This document shows positions 1-5,418 of a DNA stretch of 6,117 nucleotides, piece by piece (within the stretch, counting starts at the first letter, position 1; each line of letters opens with the position of its first letter). The stretch spans positions 1 to 6,117 of the forward strand of contig CAADWU010000102.1 in NCBI GenBank assembly GCA_900752845.1, in the 5' to 3' direction. A program made the translations under genes and the position numbers. Under the pieces are notes generated by a model that was given only the letters and a program-made list of their open reading frames with translations, had not been told where the DNA came from and searched no databases. Origin of the DNA: Candidatus Gastranaerophilales bacterium. Lineage in GTDB: Bacteria > Cyanobacteriota > Vampirovibrionia > Gastranaerophilales > Gastranaerophilaceae.

Positions 1-156
1 TAATTCCTAACGTGACTAAAACTTCCGCCAAGGTAAACGCACTAAAACGGTTATCTGCTAACGTGGCTAGGTGCGTAGCACCTTCAGCAAGAGTAAAATC
101 CTTGCTATAGGAGCTTAAACGGTTGCCCCCCCCCCAACGTGACTAAATTTTTCCAT
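1..156 (-). CDS. Type IV prepilin-like gene, 5' part, out of frame at a ten-G run (possible phase-off allele)
   Basis: The ATG is at 156-154, with AGGAG at 168-164 seven bases upstream and a good promoter further up. The frame reads MEKFSHV, then enters a run of ten G (135-126). With ten G it continues GGGATV and stops at TAA. The frame used beyond the run is open to the left edge and reads GNRLSSYSKDFTLAE, then GATHLATLADNRFSA, then FTLAEVLVTLGI. This is a prepilin N-terminus: hydrophobic helix start, Glu at +5 and Ala at -1 of the likely cleavage site. That second frame cannot be started independently: in it a TAG lies just before the G run and there is no start codon after it. Eight or eleven G would join the two frames. 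Such proteins are exported, cleaved by PilD-type prepilin peptidase and assembled into pili or pseudopili. The body of the gene is outside the window. Alternatives are a pseudogene or a homopolymer sequencing error. Confidence 0.7.
69..83. repeat. Small palindrome in the pilin leader (GCGTAGC core)
   Basis: AGGTGC-GTA-GCACCT is a perfect 6-bp stem with a 3-base loop. It encodes part of the GATHL segment of the left pilin leader. Its plus-strand centre GCGTAGC is also the centre of the two intergenic palindromes at 2281-2301 and 2344-2364, so it may belong to the same repeat family with different arms. Confidence 0.5.
87..136. repeat. Left copy of a 50-bp direct repeat (pilin leader plus G run)
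   Basis: Bases 87-136 align without gaps to 6068-6117 with four mismatches. Positions 110-136 are identical to 6091-6117 over 27 bases, including the ten-base homopolymer. Both copies encode the segment NRLSS to FTLAE of a prepilin leader on the - strand. Confidence 0.85.
126..135 (-). repeat. Ten-base G homopolymer inside the left pilin coding start
   Basis: A run of ten G on the coding (-) strand begins directly after codon 7. Runs of this length are prone to polymerase slippage. The three possible frames give MEKFSHV followed by GGGATV and a stop (10 G), by a frame ending at TAG after about nine more residues (9 or 12 G), or by the open prepilin frame (8 or 11 G). Confidence 0.85.
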
Positions 157-163
157 ATTTTTG

Positions 164-168
164 CTCCT
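164..168 (-). promoter_or_regulatory. Ribosome binding site that fixes the left pilin start
   Basis: AGGAG on the - strand lies seven bases before the ATG at 156-154. It is the only start with such a site near the pilin leader, so translation should enter the ten-G run in the MEKFSHV frame. Confidence 0.7.
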
Positions 169-188
169 TTCAATATAATACCTTTTTA

Positions 189-217
189 ATTATAACTATA
201 TTTCTAAAAATTTTCAA
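189..217 (-). promoter_or_regulatory. Sigma-70-type promoter of the left pilin gene
   Basis: On the - strand, TTGAAA (217-212) and TATAAT (194-189) are separated by exactly 17 bases. Transcription should start near 182, giving a leader of about 26 bases before the ATG at 156. A near-consensus promoter and a good ribosome site in front of an out-of-frame gene argue that the gene is not simply decayed. Confidence 0.65.
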
Positions 218-226
218 TATATGAAA
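212..226. promoter_or_regulatory. Candidate operator palindrome between divergent promoters
   Basis: TTTCA-ATATA-TGAAA is an inverted repeat with 5-bp arms. It covers the -35 element of the leftward pilin promoter and lies just upstream of the -10 element of the hydrogenase operon. It resembles no operator I can name with confidence. In DNA this AT-rich, a chance palindrome is quite possible. Confidence 0.25.
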
Positions 227-237
227 GGATTTTTTAC

Positions 238-266
238 TTGCTTTATAGTATAATCTAAAGTAAAAT
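238..266 (+). promoter_or_regulatory. Candidate promoter of the hydrogenase operon
   Basis: A perfect TATAAT sits at 249-254 but has no good -35 element 16-18 bases upstream. An alternative is TTGCTT (238-243), 17 bases, then TAAAAT (261-266). Either would start transcription some 30-45 bases before the ATG at 304. The weak -35 with the first option would fit a promoter that needs an activator, which is inference. Confidence 0.4.
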
Positions 267-303
267 ATTAATAGCAAAAGAATAGTTTTGAATGAGGTAG
301 TTT

Positions 304-549
304 ATGCCAAAGTTAAATATAACAGTATGTATGGGTAGTTCTTGTTTTGCACGTGGAAATCAACAGAATTTGGAATTTCTGGAAGCTTATATACAGGCTC
401 ACGATATTGATGCCGATATTGAATTATCAGGTGCAAGATGCGAAAATAAATGCGCTTTTGGTCCGAACATTATTATTAACGGCGTAGAATACCACAGTGT
501 AGACGAAGTTCAAATTAAAGATATTTTAGAAAAACTGCTGAATGAATAA
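304..549 (+). CDS. Thioredoxin-fold [2Fe-2S] ferredoxin (NuoE C-terminal-like), first copy
   Basis: This 81-residue protein has the four-cysteine pattern of thioredoxin-like [2Fe-2S] ferredoxins: C9-x4-C14 near the N-terminus and C46-x3-C50 after the central strand. It corresponds to the C-terminal domain of NuoE or HydC without their helical N-terminal part, and should be a soluble one-electron carrier. GAGGT at 294-298, five bases before the ATG, supports the start. It is the first gene of the operon and lies 33 bases before the sensor hydrogenase, so it probably carries electrons to or from that protein. A second copy precedes the catalytic hydrogenase. The fold and cluster type are well supported; the partner is inferred from position only. 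Confidence 0.85.
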   Translation: MPKLNITVCMGSSCFARGNQQNLEFLEAYIQAHDIDADIELSGARCENKCAFGPNIIINGVEYHSVDEVQIKDILEKLLNE

Positions 550-582
550 ATAACAAAATTTCTGCTAACCTAAGGAGTTTAA

Positions 583-2289
583 ATGAATAACCAGTATCCT
601 GTATACACTTTAACAAATGAATGCCACGACTGTTACAAATGTATCAGAGAATGTCCCGTTAAAGCTATTAAAATAGAAAACGGACATGCTTCTGTTATCC
701 CTGAAAAATGCATAGCCTGCGGAAACTGTGTAAAAGCTTGCCCGTCTAATGCGAAAAGGGTTAGAAGCGATATTGACAAGGCAAAAAATTTAATCCTTGC
801 ACAAAAAGATGTTTATGTTTCTCTTGCTCCTTCATGGAGAGCATCATTTGAAAATTCCGCACAAAAAATGATTGCCCTTTTAAAACAGCTCGGGTTTAAA
901 GATGTATCAGAAACAGCACTCGGAGCACAGGAAGTTTCAATTAAAACAGCACAAATGCTTAACAGTTCTGAAAAAGGCCTGTTCATCTCAAGTGCATGTC
1001 CTGTAATAGTAGATTACATCAGACTTTACAAACCGGAATACACAAAATACATTACACCGTTGGGTTCTCCTCTTATGACACACGCCAAAATGCTTAAAGA
1101 AACATACGGAAATGACATTTCTATTGTGTTTATAGGACCATGTATCGGTAAGAAAAACGAAGTTACTTATTCAGGATTGTTTGATGTTGCGCTTACTTTT
1201 GAAGAATTAAGAATGTGGTTTAACGATGCAATCGTAGATATCTCAAAAGTTGCAAAAGACAGCAGCTACCAATTTGTGCCCGAATCTGCTTATGAAGGCA
1301 CACTGTATCCGATTGACGGCGGTATGAATGAAACAATTAAAAAATCAGGAGTAAATGATAATGTACAACTGCTTGAAGTCTGTGGGTTACATTCACTTGA
1401 AAGAGCTTTAAAAAATTTGGATGTTGAAAAACTCGATAAAACAATATTTATTGAAGCACTTGCCTGTGACGGCGGTTGCGTGGGAGGTCCCTGCATATCA
1501 TCAGAAAAAGCAGGTATTACAATGGTATCCGATATTTTAACAAAAGAGAAAAAACGTGACAAAATACCTGAACAGCCAAAAGTTGTAGTAGATTACAAAA
1601 TCGAACCTAAAAAAGTTGTTAACTCTGATTATCCGATTGAAGCTATTATCAGCACATTGAAAAAAATCGGCAAACACACTGTGGATGATGAGCTAAACTG
1701 CGGAGGTTGCGGTTATGCAACATGTCGTGACCTTGCAAAAGCTTTGCTTGACGGTGATGCAGAAACGTCAATGTGTGTTTCTTATATGAGAAAAATTGCA
1801 ATGCGAAAAGCAGCTGCAATGATTAGATGCATGCCTGCCGCTGTTGTAATGGTTGACAATAATATGAATATACTTGAAGCCAATGATAGCTTTATGAAAA
1901 TGTTTACGGGTGACATGTATGAAGTATTCAAGACAAGACCTGACGGGCTTACAGGTGCTGCAATTGACAGAATTGTAGATTTTTCCGATATATTTAAAAC
2001 AATATTAAAAACAGGAAAAGATTTACATAAGGAACGTTATCATACCAAAAACCGTCTATATGATATATCGGCATTTACAATTGAAGAAAACGAAATTGTA
2101 GGTGCGGTTATCACTGATGTAACTTCAACAGAAACTAACAGAGAAAAAATTTCTCAAAAAGCTCATGAAGTTATCTCAAAAAATATCTCAATTGTTCAGG
2201 AAATCGCCTGCCTTTTGGGAGAACACATGGTAGAAACAGAAACTCTGTTGAGTTCTATCGCAGAAGATTACGACGAGAAGGAAGCGTAG
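583..2289 (+). CDS. hydS: Sensory-type [FeFe] hydrogenase with C-terminal PAS domain (HydS-like)
   Basis: This 568-residue cytoplasmic protein has several domains in order. A 2[4Fe-4S] ferredoxin domain has C14/C17/C20/C24 and C43/C46/C49/C53. The H-cluster domain (about 75-315) has motifs SSACP (136-140), GPCIGKKNE (185-193) and EALACDGGC (291-299), with likely ligands C139, C187, C295 and C299. A further Fe-S motif has C373-x2-C376-x4-C381-x16-C398. A PAS domain follows (about 412-515), then a helical tail. In catalytic enzymes L1 reads TSCCP; here the first Cys, the proton-relay residue, is Ala, and Met residues near the cluster are Gly and Leu. Such changes mark the sensory group C, which is slow and thought to detect H2 or redox state. 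There is no kinase domain, and the following phosphatase is the likely output. AAGGAG at 572-577 supports the start. The stop codon lies inside a palindromic repeat, so the final residues may be repeat-derived. The symbol is by type, not by orthology. Confidence 0.85.
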   Translation: MNNQYPVYTLTNECHDCYKCIRECPVKAIKIENGHASVIPEKCIACGNCVKACPSNAKRVRSDIDKAKNLILAQKDVYVSLAPSWRASFENSAQKMIALLKQLGFKDVSETALGAQEVSIKTAQMLNSSEKGLFISSACPVIVDYIRLYKPEYTKYITPLGSPLMTHAKMLKETYGNDISIVFIGPCIGKKNEVTYSGLFDVALTFEELRMWFNDAIVDISKVAKDSSYQFVPESAYEGTLYPIDGGMNETIKKSGVNDNVQLLEVCGLHSLERALKNLDVEKLDKTIFIEALACDGGCVGGPCISSEKAGITMVSDILTKEKKRDKIPEQPKVVVDYKIEPKKVVNSDYPIEAIISTLKKIGKHTVDDELNCGGCGYATCRDLAKALLDGDAETSMCVSYMRKIAMRKAAAMIRCMPAAVVMVDNNMNILEANDSFMKMFTGDMYEVFKTRPDGLTGAAIDRIVDFSDIFKTILKTGKDLHKERYHTKNRLYDISAFTIEENEIVGAVITDVTSTETNREKISQKAHEVISKNISIVQEIACLLGEHMVETETLLSSIAEDYDEKEA

Positions 2290-2301
2290 CCGCTTCACCC
2301 G
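2281..2301. repeat. Palindromic repeat, copy 1, overlapping the sensor gene stop
   Basis: This 21-base element is identical to 2344-2364 and in the same orientation. Its GAAGCG-TAGC-CGCTTC part forms a 6-bp stem with a 4-base loop. The TAG stop of the sensor hydrogenase (2287-2289) falls in the loop, so the last two codons and the stop are repeat sequence. It resembles REP-type extragenic palindromes. Confidence 0.75.
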
Positions 2302-2343
2302 CCAAACAGGCAGTGCATAAACTTTAAAAGTCTAAACTAAAGA

Positions 2344-2364
2344 GAAGCGTAGCCGCTTCACCCG
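2344..2364. repeat. Palindromic repeat, copy 2
   Basis: This is an exact second copy of the 21-base element, 63 bases downstream of the first. It is followed by a short CCCG-ATAC-CGGG hairpin (2361-2372). The pair makes this gap (99 bases) the longest in the operon; the other gaps are 30-43 bases. In RNA the stems could stall or protect the message between the sensor and phosphatase genes, which is inference. Confidence 0.75.
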
Positions 2365-2388
2365 ATACCGGGATTAATTGAGGAAACT

Positions 2389-3552
2389 ATGTTCATAGAT
2401 ATTGATTGCAGTCAAATGAAAAAATATAATCAGAATGCTTTCGGAGATTACTTTATCTCAAAGAGATATCCTGATGAAGCGAAATTGATTGCGGTTTTAT
2501 CAGACGGACTGGGCAGCGGTATTAAAGCCAACATACTTTCCTGTATGACTGCCACAATGCTTTTGAAATTTATTGAAGGCGACCAGATTCCAATCAGCAA
2601 AGCCGCTGAAATCATTATGAACTCACTTCCCGTATGTCAGGTGAGAAGAATAAGTTATTCAACATTCTCTGCAATTGAAGTTGATGATGAAGGCAATGCC
2701 AAAATAGTTGAAGAAGGAAACCCGACTTTTATATGGATTAGAGATAACGAGGTTATGAAACCCGAGTACAAATCTATTCAATCCAAAACATTTAAAAACA
2801 GATGTTTAAAAGTTTATAAAATAAAATTAAATTTGGGCGACAGGCTTTTATTCTGTTCAGACGGCGTAACTCAAGCAGGTCTTGGCGGAGGAAGATTAAA
2901 ACTCGGCTTAAGACGTGACGGATTAATTGTACTTTTAAAAGACAAAATTAACGAACATCCTGACATCTCAAGTACGGAACTTTCACAATATATCGTAAAT
3001 CAGGCAAGAAATATTGAAACCGACAGGCTTCCAAAAGATGATATCTCAGCCTGTGTATTGTATTTTAGAGAACCACGTCAAGCTCTGGTTTTCACAGGTC
3101 CTCCATATCACCAAAACAAAGACAGTGAATATGCAAAAATGTTTGCAAACTTTAATGGTAAAAAAGCAATTTGCGGCGGCACAACCGCTAACCTTATATC
3201 ACGTGAATTAAACAGACCTATTACAATGGATACAACAATCAGTATCGGAAAGCTTCCGTCCTGTTCTTATATGGAAGGTGTTGATTTAGTGACGGAAGGT
3301 ATCCTGACGTTAACCAAAACTCTGGAATATCTGGAAGCAGGAACTAACGATATTGACAACGCAGCAGGAAAGCTGGTAAAATTTTTATTGGATAGCGATT
3401 GCATAAACTTTATGGTAGGTGCAAAGCTAAATCAGGCACATTATGATCCTGCCTTGCCTGTAGAAATTGAAATCAGAAAAAATATAATCAAAAAAATGGC
3501 AGATGTGCTTCAAGATAAGTATTTCAAAAAAGTCAATATTCAGTATATGTAG
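2389..3552 (+). CDS. PP2C/SpoIIE-type Ser/Thr phosphatase with an unassigned C-terminal domain
   Basis: This is a 387-residue soluble protein. The N-terminal part (about 1-228) carries the metal-binding signatures of the PP2C/SpoIIE family: SDGLGSG with D39 and G40, FCSDGVTQAG with D158 and G159, and PKDDIS with D217 and D218. It should remove phosphate from Ser or Thr of a partner protein using Mn2+ or Mg2+. The C-terminal part (about 230-387), with CGGTTANLISREL (262-274) and EGVDLVTEGILTL (296-308), has no domain name I can assign. I recall similar extensions on phosphatases next to hydrogenases in Clostridia. The start is supported by GAGGA at 2380-2384, although the spacing of four bases is short. 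Placement directly after the PAS hydrogenase suggests it is that sensor's output. No cognate kinase lies in the window, so the substrate is unknown. Confidence 0.85.
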   Translation: MFIDIDCSQMKKYNQNAFGDYFISKRYPDEAKLIAVLSDGLGSGIKANILSCMTATMLLKFIEGDQIPISKAAEIIMNSLPVCQVRRISYSTFSAIEVDDEGNAKIVEEGNPTFIWIRDNEVMKPEYKSIQSKTFKNRCLKVYKIKLNLGDRLLFCSDGVTQAGLGGGRLKLGLRRDGLIVLLKDKINEHPDISSTELSQYIVNQARNIETDRLPKDDISACVLYFREPRQALVFTGPPYHQNKDSEYAKMFANFNGKKAICGGTTANLISRELNRPITMDTTISIGKLPSCSYMEGVDLVTEGILTLTKTLEYLEAGTNDIDNAAGKLVKFLLDSDCINFMVGAKLNQAHYDPALPVEIEIRKNIIKKMADVLQDKYFKKVNIQYM

Positions 3553-3595
3553 AAATAATAACATCTAACTACAGTTTATAGAAAGGGTAAAAAAA

Positions 3596-3856
3596 ATGAG
3601 TGAAAAAATTAGTGTTAAAGTATGTTTAGGAACAACATGTTTTGTAATGGGGTCATCAAATTTACAGGAATTAATCGAAACAGTACCTGCTAAATATGGC
3701 GACAGAGTTGAAGTTTCAGGCGTTCCTTGTCTTGGATTATGCTCTATTGACTGGGAGTTTTCTAAAGCCCCTTATGTAAAAGTTAACGATGATGTTATCA
3801 AAGAAGCTACTGTAGAAAAAGTTTTAAAAGCTATTGATGAAAAATTAAAAGCTTAG
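3596..3856 (+). CDS. Thioredoxin-fold [2Fe-2S] ferredoxin, second copy
   Basis: This 86-residue paralogue of the first gene has the same C-x4-C (C10, C15) and C-x3-C (C45, C49) [2Fe-2S] pattern and the same order of strands and helices. It differs by a short insertion after C49 (about 50-58, IDWEFSKAP). AAAGGG at 3582-3587, eight bases before the ATG, supports the start. It lies 30 bases before the catalytic hydrogenase, so it is likely an electron carrier for that enzyme. It lacks the flavin-binding partner seen in bifurcating HydABC, so NADH coupling is not indicated from this window alone. Confidence 0.85.
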   Translation: MSEKISVKVCLGTTCFVMGSSNLQELIETVPAKYGDRVEVSGVPCLGLCSIDWEFSKAPYVKVNDDVIKEATVEKVLKAIDEKLKA

Positions 3857-3886
3857 TAAAAAATATATGTACACTAACAATTAGAA

Positions 3887-5380
3887 ATGGAAAAAGAAAA
3901 GATGAGTATGAATACCCCTAAACAAACATCACATCTTAAAAGAGAAATATTAGTAAGACTGATAAAATCTTATTTGAGTGATAATTTTGAAGAAAAAACA
4001 AGGCTCATTCCTTACGATATGCGTCCAAAGGGACACGAAGTGCCTTACAGATGCTGCATTCACAGCGAAAGAGCAATCCTTCGTGATAGAGCTATCGCAG
4101 GACTAGGTTTTTCTATTGAAGAAACTGAAGACAGTACTTTGCTTTCAGAACTTGCTTCAAAAGCGGAAAAAAGAGAAACTCCTGATGAAAATCCTCTTAC
4201 AGTTTTAACAACAGCTTGTAAAGGCTGTGTACCGTCAAGAATTTATGTAACCGACCTTTGTCAGGGTTGTGTTGCAAGACCTTGCGTAAATACCTGTAAG
4301 TTTGGCGCAATCTCTGTAATAAACGGTAAATCTGTTATTGACCCTACAAAATGCAAAAACTGCGGAATGTGCGTTCAGGTTTGTCCGTATCAGGCAATTC
4401 AAAAAATTATCGTTCCTTGCGAAAATGCCTGCCCTGTAGGTGCGATTGCAAAGGATGAAAACGGACATGCAAAAATCGACTTTGATAAATGTATTTCTTG
4501 CGGCAAATGTGCATCAGCTTGCCCGTTCGGTGCAGTACACGAAAAAAGTCAGATTATTGATGTTTTAAAACAAATTAAAAATAATAAAAAAGTGATTGCA
4601 ATGGTAGCACCTGCTATGTTCGGTCAGCTTCCTTGCACTCCGCAGCAGCTAAAAGAAGCTATTATGAAACTTGGATTTTCTGATGTTTATGAAGTAGCTC
4701 AAGGTGCAGATGTTACTACAAAAAATGAAGCACACGAATTTGTCGAAAGACTTGAAAACGGTGCAGAATTTATGACAACATCATGCTGTGCAGGATACAA
4801 TGAACTGGTAGACAAACATATCCCTGATATGAAACCTTTCCGTTCAGATACAAAAACACCAATGTATTACACGGCAGAAATCGTAAAAAAAGAAAATCCT
4901 GATGCTGTAGTAGTATTCTTCAGTCCTTGCGTAGCTAAAAAACGTGAAGCGTTAAACAATCCTAATGTTGATTACGTTCTTAACTATGAAGAAATCGGCG
5001 CATGGATGATAGCATTAAACATTCAGGTTGCTGACTGCTCTGAAAGCGAGTTTAAAAATGAAGCTTCCGCAGAAGGCAGAAACTTCTGTGTAACAGGCGG
5101 AGTTGCAAAAGCAGTTCAAACATTGTTACCAGAAGAAATTCCTGCTCACCCGGTAGTAATTGACGGCTTAACAAAACAATCCGTCAGAGATTTGAAAAAA
5201 TACGCTAAAAACGGCGTATGCGAACTAGGCAATTTGATTGAAATTATGGCTTGTACAGGCGGATGTCTTGGCGGAAACTCAACAGTTAATGCATTCAAAC
5301 CTGCACTGAAACAAGTAACCAATTATGTTAACGAAAGTTCTTCAATAAAAGAACAGAGTGAAGAACCAATAAAAAAATAA
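3887..5380 (+). CDS. hydA: Catalytic [FeFe] hydrogenase, group B style
   Basis: This 497-residue cytoplasmic enzyme interconverts H+ and H2 with ferredoxin-type electrons. The N-terminal region has RCCIHSERAILRDR (55-68), a hallmark I associate with group B enzymes. A cysteine-rich relay follows: C111/C114; C125/C128/C133/C137; C156/C159/C162/C166; C178/C182; C202/C205/C208/C212. This is enough for at least three [4Fe-4S] clusters. The H-cluster domain (about 235-470) has TTSCCAGY (297-304), with proton-relay C300 and ligand C301, SPCVAKKRE (346-354) and EIMACTGGCLGG (452-463). The relay Cys and the Met of L3 are kept, unlike in the sensor. Pro after CC is Ala, and L2 has Ser before PC. No good Shine-Dalgarno precedes 3887; ATGs at 3902 and 3908 are possible starts. 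The tail after 470 is short and polar. HydE/F/G maturases must be elsewhere. Confidence 0.9.
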   Translation: MEKEKMSMNTPKQTSHLKREILVRLIKSYLSDNFEEKTRLIPYDMRPKGHEVPYRCCIHSERAILRDRAIAGLGFSIEETEDSTLLSELASKAEKRETPDENPLTVLTTACKGCVPSRIYVTDLCQGCVARPCVNTCKFGAISVINGKSVIDPTKCKNCGMCVQVCPYQAIQKIIVPCENACPVGAIAKDENGHAKIDFDKCISCGKCASACPFGAVHEKSQIIDVLKQIKNNKKVIAMVAPAMFGQLPCTPQQLKEAIMKLGFSDVYEVAQGADVTTKNEAHEFVERLENGAEFMTTSCCAGYNELVDKHIPDMKPFRSDTKTPMYYTAEIVKKENPDAVVVFFSPCVAKKREALNNPNVDYVLNYEEIGAWMIALNIQVADCSESEFKNEASAEGRNFCVTGGVAKAVQTLLPEEIPAHPVVIDGLTKQSVRDLKKYAKNGVCELGNLIEIMACTGGCLGGNSTVNAFKPALKQVTNYVNESSSIKEQSEEPIKK

Positions 5381-5384
5381 ACAT

Positions 5385-5412
5385 AAAAAAGCCTCTTTTA
5401 AGAGGCTTTTTT
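5385..5412. terminator. Bidirectional intrinsic terminator between convergent genes
   Basis: AAAAAAGCCTCT, the loop TTTA, then AGAGGCTTTTTT forms a 12-bp stem with a U tract in either direction. It starts five bases after the hydrogenase stop and ends seven bases before the end of the right pilin gene, so it can end both transcripts. Confidence 0.9.
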
Positions 5413-5418
5413 GTTTTT

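Larger units (their letters stand above)
7..145 (-). repeat. Three copies of a 12-base word within the left pilin leader
   Basis: CYAACGTGRCTA (plus-strand reading) occurs at 7-18 and 58-69, and at 134-145 with one further change that the Y already covers. In the pilin frame the first two encode LVTL and LATL. The third lies at the start of the G run. Together with two FTLAE codings (37-23 and 97-83, 60 bases apart in frame) and two AACCGTTT words, this suggests that the leader grew by duplication of the prepilin start. Confidence 0.5.

Noticed and set aside
126..135. G-quadruplex at the ten-G run
   Set aside because: A single run without neighbouring G tracts does not give a clear intramolecular quadruplex; slippage is the simpler reading.
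227..241. Sigma-54-type promoter (GG...GC) before the hydrogenase operon
   Set aside because: The GG and GC are 11 bases apart, not 10, and the surrounding consensus is missing.
1290..1562. Open frame of 90 codons on the - strand inside the sensor hydrogenase gene
   Set aside because: It lies antisense to a well-supported hydrogenase domain, has no ribosome site, and its low-complexity Ser/Pro composition is a shadow of the real frame.
2281..2364. CRISPR repeats or a MITE
   Set aside because: There are only two repeat copies with one spacer, no terminal inverted repeats around the unit and no cas gene; small REP-like palindromes fit better.
3014..3211. Open frame of 65 codons on the + strand inside the phosphatase gene
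   Set aside because: It is an out-of-frame shadow of the phosphatase with no recognisable features.
4235..4468. Open frame of 77 codons on the - strand inside the catalytic hydrogenase gene
   Set aside because: It is antisense to the cysteine-rich ferredoxin region, and its composition follows from the Cys codons on the other strand.
304..5380. Electron-bifurcating HydABC-type hydrogenase
   Set aside because: No NuoF-like flavin and NAD-binding subunit is present, and the ferredoxins are stand-alone 81- and 86-residue proteins.
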